NCBI RefSeq assembly: GCF_019396325.1
Contig: NZ_JAHKRO010000006.1
Coordinates: forward strand, 62,001 to 126,000
Direction of reading: 5' to 3'
Origin: Nonomuraea ceibae
GTDB lineage: Bacteria > Actinomycetota > Actinomycetes > Streptosporangiales > Streptosporangiaceae
DNA length: 64,000 nt
This document shows positions 44,784-53,813 of this stretch, piece by piece. The translations under genes were made by a program, and so were the position numbers. The notes beneath the pieces are model-generated. The model was not told where the DNA came from. It made no database searches and worked only from the letters and a program-made list of their open reading frames with translations. How positions within the stretch are numbered: position 1 is the stretch's first letter; every line of letters starts with the position of its first letter.

Positions 44784-45137
44784 CTTGACCGCCCGCTTGG
44801 GGGCGATGGCCCGGTAGCTCTCCTCGACCCAGTCGAGCAGCACCTCGGTCTCCGGCAGCTCGGCCAGGAACGGCACCGTCACCCAGCCGGCCTTGCCGAG
44901 CCCGTAGCCGCTCGGCGCCGCCCCCGGCACGGTCAGCGCGTGCCCGTGCGTCTCCGACAGCAGCTTGACGCCGAAGGTCGGGTCCCACTTCTCGGTCCGC
45001 TCGTCGATGCCGAGGAACAGGAACACCTTCTTGTTCACCTTGATCACGGTCTCGCCCCACGGGTGGTCCTCGTGGGTCTCGGGGAGGCCGAGCGCGAACG
45101 CGCGCAGCTCCTCGCGGATGTCGTGCCAGTCGGTCAT
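44763..45137 (-). CDS. MmcQ/YjbR family protein
   Basis: A 124-residue alpha/beta protein of the YjbR (cyclic nucleotide-like DNA-binding) fold. ALGLPETHEDHPWGETVIKVNKKVFLFLG and WVTVPFLAELPETEVLLDWVEESYRAIAPKRAVKLL match. Function unknown; some members bind DNA. Its ATG overlaps the stop of the upstream DUF2293 gene (ATGA) and its 3' end overlaps the exporter gene on the other strand. Confidence 0.9.
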   Translation of the reverse strand: MTDWHDIREELRAFALGLPETHEDHPWGETVIKVNKKVFLFLGIDERTEKWDPTFGVKLLSETHGHALTVPGAAPSGYGLGKAGWVTVPFLAELPETEVLLDWVEESYRAIAPKRAVKLLDGQP

Positions 45138-46171
45138 GTCCGGAACTCCTCAAGCTTGCGGTCGATCGCGGCCCTGATCCGGTCTCGGGCCACCATACGA
45201 GGCACCCCCGACATAAGCAGCTCGTCGTAGTCGGTGTCGCGATGACGGATGGACGCGATCACGGCCAGCGTGATCGCGTTCTCGTCCAGGACCTTGGCCG
45301 CCGCCGTGCGGCCCACCCGGCCGCTGCCGCGCAGCCCCGCGTGCTCGGCGATCTCCCGCGCCCTGTCCGGCGGGCAGCCGGGGAACAGCCGGGCGATCTC
45401 CGCCGCCATCCGCGCCTGGAACTCCACGTCCTGCTCGGCCCGGCGCACCGCGTCACGCTCGCGGCGGCGCAGCCGCACCTCCTCGTCGGCCAGGCAGCGC
45501 TCCTCGGCCCGCGCCAGCGCCTCCTCCTCCACCAGCAGCCCGGCCCGCTGGTAGACCTTGCGCCGCCGGTTGTAGCGGACGACCACCGCCGACAGCCGGC
45601 TCTCCTGCTTGGCCCGGCGGCTCAACGCAGCGTCACCCGACGGCAGGAACGTCAGATGATCCAGATCCGCGCACGTCAGGCAGTGCGGCCGGTCGTCCTC
45701 CATGATCAGATAAGGCCCGGTGTCGCGGCACGACGCGCACGTCCACGCCTCCAGCGGCGCGACCACCACCAGATCAGGCGCCTTGCTCTGCCGCTCGGTG
45801 AGCTGCCGCACCCGCGCCTCGCTCAGGTCCGGCGACAGCCAGTGCACCCGGAACGCCTCCTGCCCGCCCCCGCCCGTGAACCGCAACGGCCGCCGGTCAC
45901 GGCTGCCCGACACGTACGGCGTCTCCACCGGGCGCAGCCCCCTGGCCCGCGCCCAGTCGCCGAGCAGCGCGGCCGTGGCCACCAGGCGGTCCTCGTCGAC
46001 GGCGGCCAGTTCCGCCAGCGTGGCCGCCCGGCCCTGCCGCCAGGTGTCGACATGACGCGAATGCAGCCAGCGCAGACCCGTCACCACGTCCAGGAACGTC
46101 ACGTACTTGTTGCGGGTCAGCGCGAGCTCGGCGGCTTCGGCGACCCTGCGGGCCAGGTTCGGCTTGCTCAC
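45134..46171 (-). CDS. DUF2293-containing protein
   Basis: A 345-residue cytosolic protein. The C-terminal part (about residues 210-300) fits DUF2293: RMAAEIARLFPGCPPDRAREIAEHAGLRGSGRVGRTAAAKVLDENAITLAVIASIRHRDTDYD. A central CX2C pair (CASC ... CLTC) looks like a small zinc ribbon. The N-terminus is helical and basic. Probably a nucleic-acid-binding protein, but no function is established. It is translationally coupled to the MmcQ/YjbR gene downstream. Confidence 0.83.
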   Translation of the reverse strand: MSKPNLARRVAEAAELALTRNKYVTFLDVVTGLRWLHSRHVDTWRQGRAATLAELAAVDEDRLVATAALLGDWARARGLRPVETPYVSGSRDRRPLRFTGGGGQEAFRVHWLSPDLSEARVRQLTERQSKAPDLVVVAPLEAWTCASCRDTGPYLIMEDDRPHCLTCADLDHLTFLPSGDAALSRRAKQESRLSAVVVRYNRRRKVYQRAGLLVEEEALARAEERCLADEEVRLRRRERDAVRRAEQDVEFQARMAAEIARLFPGCPPDRAREIAEHAGLRGSGRVGRTAAAKVLDENAITLAVIASIRHRDTDYDELLMSGVPRMVARDRIRAAIDRKLEEFRT

Positions 46172-46263
46172 GCCCCTTAGTGTGCCGCGCCTTTGTCAGC
46201 AGGTGGGCATGCCTTGTGGTGATCCCGGCAAGGAAGCGGGCGGATCTCGCACCGGGAGGAATC

Positions 46264-47067
46264 GTGCGCCTGCTCTGGCCCGCCGTACTCGTGCTCGCCA
46301 CCTCCTGTGGCGTCGCCGACAGCGGCACGCTGCCCGTCGTCGCCGGCCCCGTCGGCGCCCCGCCCGAGGTCACCATCCCGCCCGGCAAACCCGGACGCAC
46401 GCCTCGGGTGGTCCTGCTCTCCCACGGCGCCGGACGGCGCACGATGCCCGGGGACGTGGTGCTCGCCGACGTCGAGATCCGCCGCTGGTCGGGCAACGAG
46501 CCGCACCTGAGCACGTACGAGGTCAACCAGCCCGTCACCGTCGTCTTCGACGGGCGCGCGGTGCCCCGCACCTGGCAGGAAGCCCTCATCGGGCGGGCGG
46601 CGGGCAGCCGGGTGCTGCTCGTCGGCCCCGCCGTCCAGACGCTCGGGCCCGACATGCGCCTCGACGGCGTCCCGCCCGCCGAAACGCTCGTCGTGGTCTT
46701 CGACATCATCGGCGGTTACCCCCCGGACGCCCGCCTGGTGGGCCGGCCGCTGCCCACCGTCCCCGCCGACCTCACGCCGGCGGCCCCGGCCCGCACGCTC
46801 ATCGGCGGGTCCGGGGCCGAGGTCATGCCCGGGGACAAGATCGTCATCCAGTACGTGGCGGCCTCCTGGCCCACACGCGAAGTCGTGGACTCCTCCTACA
46901 AGCGCGGCGGCCCGAGCGCCTACCGGCTGACCCCCGACACGGTGCCGCCCGGCTGGGTCGACGGCCTACGCGGCCAGCGGGTCGGCGGCCGGGTCGCCAT
47001 CGGCTCGCCCACCAGCTCACGGGGCGAGCCGACGCTCTACGTCATCGACATCCTCGACGCGCTCTAG
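46264..47067 (+). CDS. FKBP-type peptidyl-prolyl isomerase lipoprotein
   Basis: A 267-residue exported lipoprotein. The signal MRLLWPAVLVLATSC has lipobox ATSC, with GTG 46264 and GGGAGGAATC as ribosome site. Two FKBP-like segments follow: one degenerate (about residues 40-150), and one with VMPGDKIVIQYVAASW, REVVDSSYKRGGPSAYRL and the end TLYVIDILDAL. It may help fold secreted proteins on the cell surface. The 3' end overlaps the convergent M23 peptidase gene by 4 bases. Confidence 0.85.
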   Translation: MRLLWPAVLVLATSCGVADSGTLPVVAGPVGAPPEVTIPPGKPGRTPRVVLLSHGAGRRTMPGDVVLADVEIRRWSGNEPHLSTYEVNQPVTVVFDGRAVPRTWQEALIGRAAGSRVLLVGPAVQTLGPDMRLDGVPPAETLVVVFDIIGGYPPDARLVGRPLPTVPADLTPAAPARTLIGGSGAEVMPGDKIVIQYVAASWPTREVVDSSYKRGGPSAYRLTPDTVPPGWVDGLRGQRVGGRVAIGSPTSSRGEPTLYVIDILDAL

Positions 47068-47987
47068 GAGCCGCAGTGCTCGAACGGGCTGTCGTACGTG
47101 GACGAGCCCGCCTTGCCGCCCCACCGGACGCACTTGCCCGGCGCGTACGCGTACACCGGACCCGCATAGTAGGAGTAGCTGCCCGAATCGGTCTTCCGGG
47201 TGCTGCCCTGCACCTCCAGATACGCGGTGGTGGCCGTGGGCGTGCCCAGCGAGGTGTGCTTCATCGTGACGACGCAGTTGTTGCCGTTGCCGTTGTTGTA
47301 CAGCAGGTAGACCGTGCCCGACGTGCCCAGCCCGGCCGAGTCGATCACGTCGTAGCCCGATCCGCACGCCTCCTGCGGCGTGTACGGGTTGCTGGAGCCG
47401 CCGCAGTTGCGCGAGGTCAGCGTCTGGACCGGATAGCCGAACGTGACGCCGTTGAAGACCGCCTTGCGGATGTTGTCCGGGTAGCCGGTGCCCTGCCGCA
47501 CCTCGTAGTGCAGGTGCGGGCTGATGTTGTTGCCCGGCTTGCTGGTGTTGCCGACCGTGCCGATCTTCTGGCCCTGCGAGACCGACTGGCCCGCGCTGAC
47601 CGACCGCGTGTTGAGGTGCGCGTAGTAGGTGGACCAGCCGCTGCCGTGGTCGATCCTGACCAGGTTGCCGTAACCGTTCGCCGAGCCCTGGTGCGCCGAG
47701 ATGCCCACCGTGCCCGCCGCCGCCGCCACCACTGTGTCGCCGAGGTCGGCGCCGGCCGTGCTGCCCCGGTTGAAGTCGATCTCCCACGACTGGTGCGCGC
47801 TGCTCGCGCTGGAGTTGCCGTTCCAGGACTGCCCGCAGGGGAACGGCAGCTGGAAGTTGGTGGCCAGAATCCCGACGCTGTCGGACGACGGCTCCGGGTC
47901 GAGCGACGGGTCGGCCGAGGCCGTGGACGCCGTTCCGATGCTGAGTAAGAGTGCGACACCCGCGACCATTGCTCCGCTGAACCTCAT
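47064..47987 (-). CDS. Secreted M23 peptidase (lysostaphin-like) with C-terminal domain
   Basis: A 307-residue cell-wall peptidase. A signal peptide (MRFSGAMVAGVALLLSIGTAS) precedes the LytM domain (about residues 50-160): AHQSWEIDF supplies the first His and Asp, VVAAAAGTVGISAHQGSANGYGNLVRIDHG the core, STYYAHLNTRSV and SPHLHYEVRQG the last His residues. A second domain of about 110 residues carries four cysteines (NCGG, ACGSG, CVVT, KCVRWG) and ends SPFEHCGS; I do not recognise it, and it may target the wall. ATG 47987 follows GGAAAGGATC. Divergent from a SARP regulator. Confidence 0.9.
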   Translation of the reverse strand: MRFSGAMVAGVALLLSIGTASTASADPSLDPEPSSDSVGILATNFQLPFPCGQSWNGNSSASSAHQSWEIDFNRGSTAGADLGDTVVAAAAGTVGISAHQGSANGYGNLVRIDHGSGWSTYYAHLNTRSVSAGQSVSQGQKIGTVGNTSKPGNNISPHLHYEVRQGTGYPDNIRKAVFNGVTFGYPVQTLTSRNCGGSSNPYTPQEACGSGYDVIDSAGLGTSGTVYLLYNNGNGNNCVVTMKHTSLGTPTATTAYLEVQGSTRKTDSGSYSYYAGPVYAYAPGKCVRWGGKAGSSTYDSPFEHCGS

Positions 47988-48101
47988 CGGGTGATCCTTT
48001 CCGGGAGGGGCTCTGAACCCAGGGTCGAGATTCACCGCACAAAGAACATCCAGAACCGATACAAAAAGCTGTCAGGCCTCCAAAGAGGAGCTGATGCGGT
48101 C

Positions 48102-50792
48102 ATGACGGTCACTTTTCACGTGCTCGGGCCGCTGGAAGTCCGGTCAGCGGGACGTCCCGTCCGGATCTCCGGCAGGAAGCCACGGCTGCTGCTCGCCACC
48201 CTGCTGCTGGACGCCGGCCGGGTCGTCGGCGGCGACCAGCTCGCCGAGGTCCTCTGGCCGCAGCGCCCGCCCCGCTCCGCCCAGGCCAACCTGCGCACCT
48301 ACGTCAGCTCCCTGCGCGCCGACCTGTCCCGCGCCGCCCGCGCCGGCGACACCCTGCGCGGCGCCGGATCCGGCTACGCCATCGACGTCCCCGCCGGCGC
48401 GCTCGACCTGCTCGTCTTCCAGGACCACGTCGAACACGGCCGCTACGCCGACGCCCTCGCCCTCTGGCGCGGTGCCCCCCTCGCCGACCTGCCCGGCAGC
48501 CCCCTGTGGGAACGCCGCCTCGACCCCCTCCACGAAGCACGGCTCCGCGCCGCCGAACAACTCATCGCCCAGCGCCTCGACCGGGCCGACCACGCCGGAG
48601 CCGTCCGCGAACTGCGCGCCCTCCTCGCCGAACACCCCTACCGCGAGGACCTGTGGGGCCGCCTCATCCTCGCCCTCCACGCCGGCGGACGCAAAGCCGA
48701 GGCGTTACGCGCCTACGCCGGCATCCGCGCCCGCCTCGTCGACGAACTCGGCGTCGAACCCGGCATCGAGCTCCGCCGCGCCTACGAGACCGTCCTCGCC
48801 GACGACTCCCTCCCCACCACCCCGCATCAGCTCCCCCCGGACATCCCCGACTTCACCGGCCGCGAGCCCGAACTCGCCGCACTCACCCGCCCGCGCCCCG
48901 CCGCCGTCGCCGTGATCACCGGCCCGCCCGGCGCCGGGAAGAGCGCCCTCGCCGTACGCGCCGCGCACCTCCTCCGGCCCCGCTTCCCCCACGGACAGCT
49001 CCACCTCGACCTCGGCGGCAGGCACCCCGCCGACCTGCTCGCCGAAGCCCTCCGCGCCCTCGGCGCCGAACGCCCCCCGCCCACCCTCCACGAACGCTCC
49101 GCCCTGCTCCGCTCCCTGCTCGCCGAACGACCGATGCTCATCCTGCTCGACGACGCCCTCGACGCCGCCCAGGTACGCCCCCTGCTCCCCGGCAACGACA
49201 GCGCCGTCATCATCACCAGCAGACGCCGCATCACCGAACTGCCGGGCGCCCGCCACGTCACCCTCGCCGAACTGCCCGAGGACGACGCCCTGCGCCTCCT
49301 CGCCCGGATCGCCGGCCCCGACCGGGTCGCCCGCGAACGCGCCGACGCGCTCGCCATCGTCACCGCCTGCGGCCGGCTCCCCCTCGCCCTCCGCAGCGCC
49401 GGCGCCCGCCTCGCCGGACGCCCCGGCTGGTCCCTGTCCGTCCTGCGGCAACGCCTCCAGGACGACCGCCTCGGCGAACTCGAAGAAGTACGCGCCCGCC
49501 TCGACCGCAGCTACAGCCACCTGCCCGCCGAAGCCGCCCGAACCCTCGCCACCCTCGGCCTGCTCGGCGCCGCGCCCCAGCCCGGCTGGGTCGTCGCCGC
49601 CGCCCTCGACCGGCACCGCGCCGACGACGTCACCGACCTGCTCGTGGACGTCAACCTCCTCGAACTCGTCGGCACCGACCCCGTCGGCCAGCCCCGCTAC
49701 CGCCTGCCCGACCTCATCCGCCAGCACTCCACCTCACGCACCCCCCACCGCGACGGGCTCGCCCGCGTCCTCGCCGCCTGGACCGCCACCACCGAACACG
49801 CCCGAGCCCGCCTGCCCACCACCGTCTTCGGCCTCACCGCCGCCGACGCCCCCCGCTGGCGGCTCCCCGAACCCCTCCTCGACCGGCTCACCGCCGACCC
49901 GCTCTCCTGGTTCGAAGCCGAACACGACACGCTCGCCGCCGCCGTCACCGTCGCCGCCCGCACCGGCCTCGCCGCCTCCGCCTGGGGCCTGGCCGCCGCC
50001 ATGGTCCCCTACCTCGACCTGCGCTGCCACCTCGACACCTGGCAGCGCACCCACACCGCCGCCCTGGCCGCCGCCCGCGCCGCCGGCGACACGTACGGCG
50101 AAGCCGCCATGCTGCGCGGCCTCGCCCAGGTCGCCCTCTACCGCGACCGGTACGAGGAGGCCGCCGACGGCTTCACCCGCTCCCGCCGCCTCTTCCACGA
50201 CCTCGGCGACCTCCGCGCCGAGGCCACCTCCGTCTGCGGGCTCGGCGCCGTCCACCAGTTCCGCGGCCGCCACGCCCGCTCCCTCGGCCACTTCCGCCGC
50301 GCCCTCGCCATGTTCCTCGCCGCCGGGGACCAGCACGGCGAGGCGTTCGCCCGCCAGGCCATCGGCCGCGCCTGCCTGCGCGCCGGCGACCTCGCCCAGG
50401 CGTCCGAATCCCTCACCCAGGCCATGCGCCTCGCCCAGGAGCTCGGCGACTCCCACCGCGAAGGCTGCGTCTGCCTCCAGATGGGCCACCTCCACCAGGC
50501 CATGTCCTTCCACCGCCACGCCCTGGAGATCTTCGAATCCCTCGGCGACCGGCACTGCGGCGCCTACGCCCTGCAAAGCCTCGCCGGCCTCCAGGTCGCC
50601 CGCGGCGACCTCGCCCCCGCCTCCGCCGGCCTCGAACGCTCCCTCCTCGTCTTCCGCGAACTCGGCGACCGCAGCGGCGAAGCCTCCACCACCCAACTGC
50701 TCGCCGACCTCCACCTCTCCGCCGGCCGCACCGGCCTCGCCCTCGACTACCAGGCCCACGCCACCGCCCTCCGCCGCACCCTCCCCGCCTAA
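48102..50792 (+). CDS. AfsR/SARP family regulator with NB-ARC and TPR domains
   Basis: An 896-residue activator of the AfsR type. The OmpR-like DNA-binding domain (TFHVLGPLEVRSAGRPVRISGRKPRLLLATLLL) and BTAD helices (YREDLWGRLILALHAGGRKAEALRAYAGIRARLVDELGVEPG) precede an NB-ARC ATPase with Walker A ITGPPGAGKSALAV and Walker B MLILLDDALD. TPR repeats of about 40 residues fill the C-terminal third (AMLRGLAQVALYRDRYEEAADGF onward). ATG 48102 follows GAGGAGCTGATG. Such regulators integrate kinase or metabolite signals and control secondary metabolism. No obvious biosynthetic target is next to it. Confidence 0.93.
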   Translation: MTVTFHVLGPLEVRSAGRPVRISGRKPRLLLATLLLDAGRVVGGDQLAEVLWPQRPPRSAQANLRTYVSSLRADLSRAARAGDTLRGAGSGYAIDVPAGALDLLVFQDHVEHGRYADALALWRGAPLADLPGSPLWERRLDPLHEARLRAAEQLIAQRLDRADHAGAVRELRALLAEHPYREDLWGRLILALHAGGRKAEALRAYAGIRARLVDELGVEPGIELRRAYETVLADDSLPTTPHQLPPDIPDFTGREPELAALTRPRPAAVAVITGPPGAGKSALAVRAAHLLRPRFPHGQLHLDLGGRHPADLLAEALRALGAERPPPTLHERSALLRSLLAERPMLILLDDALDAAQVRPLLPGNDSAVIITSRRRITELPGARHVTLAELPEDDALRLLARIAGPDRVARERADALAIVTACGRLPLALRSAGARLAGRPGWSLSVLRQRLQDDRLGELEEVRARLDRSYSHLPAEAARTLATLGLLGAAPQPGWVVAAALDRHRADDVTDLLVDVNLLELVGTDPVGQPRYRLPDLIRQHSTSRTPHRDGLARVLAAWTATTEHARARLPTTVFGLTAADAPRWRLPEPLLDRLTADPLSWFEAEHDTLAAAVTVAARTGLAASAWGLAAAMVPYLDLRCHLDTWQRTHTAALAAARAAGDTYGEAAMLRGLAQVALYRDRYEEAADGFTRSRRLFHDLGDLRAEATSVCGLGAVHQFRGRHARSLGHFRRALAMFLAAGDQHGEAFARQAIGRACLRAGDLAQASESLTQAMRLAQELGDSHREGCVCLQMGHLHQAMSFHRHALEIFESLGDRHCGAYALQSLAGLQVARGDLAPASAGLERSLLVFRELGDRSGEASTTQLLADLHLSAGRTGLALDYQAHATALRRTLPA

Positions 50793-51046
50793 CCCGTACG
50801 CCCCACCGCCCAACGCCCCCGCCCCCGGCGCGGCCACCCCGCCGACACGGCCACCCCGCCGAAGTGGCGCACGTTCCCGAAAGGGCCACCACCCGCCCAC
50901 GCACACCCTCGGCCCCACCCGGCCCCCCACGGGAGCGCGCGAACCAACGGGACACGCCGGCCGTCCACGAGGGCAAGCCGCCGCCCAAGGCACGACGCCC
51001 GCCCTCCCGGGGGTCGTACCGGCCCTGTTTCGGGCGCGGCACCGCC

Positions 51047-51203
51047 GTCTCCGCGGGGCATGCGGCCCTTCGGGCAGGGGCCCTTTCGGGGAGGCGGCCC
51101 GCCGCCCGGCCTCCCGAGGGCCGCGTCCGTCCCTCCCGGGGGCGCGGCCCCACCATCTCCGCGGGGGCATGCGGCCCTTCGGGCAGGGGCCCTTCGGGGC
51201 GGG
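51047..51203. repeat. Direct repeat in the 570-bp gap before the beta-lactamase
   Basis: A roughly 47-bp block containing GCATGCGGCCCTTCGGGCAG and GGGGCCCTT occurs at about 51047-51094 and again at about 51155-51203 (108-bp period). Around it CTCCCGGGGGCGC recurs at 51132, 51232 and 51271. Nothing else is visible between 50793 and 51359; frames there are GC-rich artefacts. Confidence 0.7.
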
Positions 51204-51359
51204 CCGCCGGCCATAGGCGCGGCACCTGCTTCTCCCGGGGGCGCGCCCGCCCTCGCGGGGGCGCTCGCCTCTCCCGGGGGCGCCTGCCCTCCCTCGGGCG
51301 CGGCGCCGCACCTCCGGGGGTACGGGGCCCCTTTGGGGAGGGGCTTGTCGGCCAGGCGG

Positions 51360-52286
51360 TCAGAGGGTGTTGAGGGCGCGGGCGAGGATGGTGGCCGTGG
51401 AGGCGATGACCTTGTCGTCCACCGGGTCGGCCGGGTCGGTGCGGTTGGTGTAGATGGTCATGATGATCGGGGCGGAAGCCTTGGCGGGCCAGATGACGGC
51501 GATGTCGTTGGCGAGCCCGCGGGACCCGTTGGTGCCGGTCTTGTCGCCGATGCGCCACGTCTTGGGCAGGCCGGCGCGGATGCGGGTGTCGCCGGTCTGG
51601 TTGGCGATCAGCCAGGCGTTGAGCTGGTGCCGGTCCTTGGGGTGCAGGGCGTCGCCGACGGTGAGGGCGCGCAGGTCGCGGGCGGCGGCGGCGGGGGTGG
51701 TGGTGTCGCGCTTCTCCTTGGGCGTCCAGTCGTTGAGCGTGGGCTCCGTACGGTCGAGCCGCGAGATGGGGTCCTTGAGCGTGCGCAGGTAGCGGGTGAC
51801 GGCGGCGGGGCCGCCGATCTCCTTGAGGAGCACGTTGGCGGCGGTGTTGTCGCTGGTGGTGATGGTGGCTTCGCACAGGGCGGCCACGGTCAGGCCGTCC
51901 TTGACGTGCTTCTCGGTGACGGGGGAGTGCGTCACGAGGTCGTCGGCGGTCCAGTGGAGGCGCTTGGCGAGCAGCCCGGGCTCGGCGGTGCGCGCCTTGT
52001 GGAGGACGGCGCCGCAGAGCAGGGCCTTGAACGTGGACAGCAGCGGGAAGCGTTCGTCCGAGCGGTAGGCGACGGTCCGGCCGGTGGCGGTGTCGACGGC
52101 GTACGCGCCGATGCGTCCCTGGAAGGCGGCTTCCAGGGCGCGCAGTTCCTTCTTGGCCGTCGCGCCGGGTGCGAGGTGCACGGCGGCGGCGGTCGCGGGC
52201 GCGGCGGTGGCCGGGAGGGTGGCGCCGCCGGCGAGGAGGGAGAGCGCCAGAGCGGCCGATCGCAGGGCCTGCCGGGAACGGAGCAT
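51360..52286 (-). CDS. Class A beta-lactamase
   Basis: A secreted serine beta-lactamase of 308 residues. The signal (ALALSLLAGGATLPATAA) is followed by the active-site STFK in PLLSTFKALLC, the SDN loop in TTSDNTAANVL, the omega-loop Glu in EPTLNDW, and KTG in IGDKTGTNGSRG. It hydrolyses penicillins and probably cephalosporins, conferring intrinsic resistance, as is common in actinomycetes. The ATG at 52286 has AAGGACTTGAC before it. The stop region abuts the repeat-rich gap. A palindrome GCGATATCGC lies 69 bp upstream of the start. Confidence 0.95.
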   Translation of the reverse strand: MLRSRQALRSAALALSLLAGGATLPATAAPATAAAVHLAPGATAKKELRALEAAFQGRIGAYAVDTATGRTVAYRSDERFPLLSTFKALLCGAVLHKARTAEPGLLAKRLHWTADDLVTHSPVTEKHVKDGLTVAALCEATITTSDNTAANVLLKEIGGPAAVTRYLRTLKDPISRLDRTEPTLNDWTPKEKRDTTTPAAAARDLRALTVGDALHPKDRHQLNAWLIANQTGDTRIRAGLPKTWRIGDKTGTNGSRGLANDIAVIWPAKASAPIIMTIYTNRTDPADPVDDKVIASTATILARALNTL

Positions 52287-52354
52287 GTCAAGTCCTTCGC
52301 TGTTCGCTGTCAGAGGGCAGGAGCAAACCAGACGTGATCAGCTCATGTCTAATA

Positions 52355-52364
52355 GCGATATCGC
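52355..52364. promoter_or_regulatory. Palindrome between the beta-lactamase and NERD genes
   Basis: GCGATATCGC (52355-52364) is a perfect 10-bp palindrome within a locally AT-rich 113-bp gap (GTCTAATAGCGATATCGCG ... AATATCAGAAAATG). It lies upstream of the beta-lactamase and just after the NERD-pseudokinase stop. Possible operator; unproven. Confidence 0.35.
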
Positions 52365-52399
52365 GAACGTACGAATATCAGAAAATGTATGTATGCAGG

Positions 52400-53752
52400 T
52401 CAGGAGCCCGGGACGAAGCGGCGGACGAGGCGTCTGAGCCGGGATTCGGGGGCGGGCGCCGGCGGGTGGCGGAGGATGTCGAGCGCCTCGGCGGCGGTGG
52501 GGCGCTTGGCCGGGGTGTGGTCGAGCATGCGCCGCACCACGTCGGGCACGTCGGGCCCGTGCGCGTCGGGGCCGGCGGGCAGGTCGCCGGTGAGGAGCTG
52601 GTAGGCGATCACGCCGGCGGCGTAGACGTCGGAGGCGGCCGTCATCCGGTCGGGCCGTTCGTGGCATTCGGGCGCGACGTAGTGGGCGTCGAGCACGTTG
52701 TGCAGCTCGTGGGCGACGGTGTAGTTGCGCGGCCCCGGCTTGGCGTAGTCGAACCCGGTGAGCACCGCGTGCCCGTCGTCGGTCACCAGCACGCTGGCCG
52801 GGGTGAGCGCGCGGTGGATGACGCCGTGGGCGTGCGCGTGGGCCAGGCCGCTCAGCATGTCCTGGATCACGGTCAGGCGTACGCCCTGGCCGAGCCGCAG
52901 GTGGAGGGCCTGGCCGTGGACGTCGTCGAGCACCAGCACGAACCGGCTCTCGTCGTCGATGGCGAAGAAGTCGCGCGGGCGCACCAGGCTCGGGTGGGGC
53001 GGGATGCGGGCCAGCGACTGGTAGGCGTTGGCGATGCGCTGCCGCTCGGCGGCCCGTGACTCCTGGTCGGCCAGCGGGTCGGCCTGGTAGACGCGCAGCA
53101 GCACGGTCTCGCTGCCGGGCAGGGTGGCGTTGAAGGCCCGGTATTCGGTGATCCTGGCGTCGCCGCCGAGCTGCTCCTCGACCTCCCAGTTGCCGTAGCG
53201 CGGGGGCGCGGTGCTGCGCCGTACGGTCTGGTTGAGCGCGTCGAGGATCGCGGCGAAGTAGGGCTTGGCGTCGGGGCTGCACCCGCGCCTGACCCGGGAG
53301 ACGTCGCTCAGCGTGGCGATGAGCCGGGGCAGGTCGGTGACGTTGACGGCGTCGCGCCCGGCGGGGTCGACGAGCTGGGCGTCGGGCGAGGTGAGCACCA
53401 CCAGGCTGTCGACGTAGACGCGTTCGAGCTGTGTGGCTCTGGAGACGAGCAGTCCCTTGAGCGCCTTGGCGGTGCCGCGCAGCTTGGCCACCGGCGAGCC
53501 GAACGCCTCCCGCCGCGGCGGGAACCACCGCGAACCCGACACCTCGATGCGGCCGCGGGTGCCTTTGACGTCGACGACGACGAGCGAGTGGCCGGTGAGC
53601 ACGAGGAGGTCGACCTCGAAGACGTCGTCTCCGCGCGGAACCTCGACGTTGTGCAGCAGCAGCCAGTCGGCCGGTGCGTGATCCCGGAGGTAGGTGATCA
53701 CCCGCCGCTCGGCGTCGTTGACCGGAGGTCCCCCGCCGACGATCTCTGCCAT
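52400..53752 (-). CDS. NERD-domain protein with degenerate (pseudo)kinase domain
   Basis: 450 residues with an unusual pairing. The N-terminal NERD (nuclease-related) domain has FEVDLLVL with Asp48 and VVVDVKG with Asp61-x-Lys63, the D...(E/D)xK pattern of PD-(D/E)XK-like nucleases. The C-terminal half (about 195-425) has a protein-kinase layout with key residues changed: the VAIK Lys is Arg220 (VLLRVY), the catalytic HRD is HRA (313-315, VIHRALTPASVLV), and DFG is replaced by GFDY (333-336). SDVYAAGVIAYQLLTG and APE-like VAPECHE are kept. Kinase activity is therefore doubtful. NERD-kinases include PglW of Pgl/BREX systems, but none of the other components are here. Confidence 0.88.
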   Translation of the reverse strand: MAEIVGGGPPVNDAERRVITYLRDHAPADWLLLHNVEVPRGDDVFEVDLLVLTGHSLVVVDVKGTRGRIEVSGSRWFPPRREAFGSPVAKLRGTAKALKGLLVSRATQLERVYVDSLVVLTSPDAQLVDPAGRDAVNVTDLPRLIATLSDVSRVRRGCSPDAKPYFAAILDALNQTVRRSTAPPRYGNWEVEEQLGGDARITEYRAFNATLPGSETVLLRVYQADPLADQESRAAERQRIANAYQSLARIPPHPSLVRPRDFFAIDDESRFVLVLDDVHGQALHLRLGQGVRLTVIQDMLSGLAHAHAHGVIHRALTPASVLVTDDGHAVLTGFDYAKPGPRNYTVAHELHNVLDAHYVAPECHERPDRMTAASDVYAAGVIAYQLLTGDLPAGPDAHGPDVPDVVRRMLDHTPAKRPTAAEALDILRHPPAPAPESRLRRLVRRFVPGS

Positions 53753-53777
53753 GCGCCTATCCTCGCACGGGTTGGAG

Positions 53778-53813
53778 TTGACAGCATGTTGTCGTTATGA
53801 CAGTATGTTGTCA
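53778..53813 (+). promoter_or_regulatory. Leaderless promoter with tandem MarR-type operators
   Basis: TTGACA (53778-53783), 17 bases, CAGTAT (53801-53806), then the ATG 7 bases on, so the mRNA is probably leaderless. TGACAGCATGTTGTC (53779-53793) and TGACAGTATGTTGTCA (53798-53813) are near-identical dyads (GACA-N6-TGTC) 19 bp apart covering both promoter boxes. The downstream MarR gene is the natural candidate to bind them. Confidence 0.8.

Noticed and set aside
48506-51373. 955-codon plus-strand frame overlapping the SARP gene
   Set aside because: Arg/Pro-dominated alternate frame of the AfsR-like gene running into the repeat-rich gap.
52400-53752. Pgl/BREX phage-defence locus
   Set aside because: Only a NERD-pseudokinase is present; no methyltransferase, phosphatase or ATPase components lie within 10 kb on either side.
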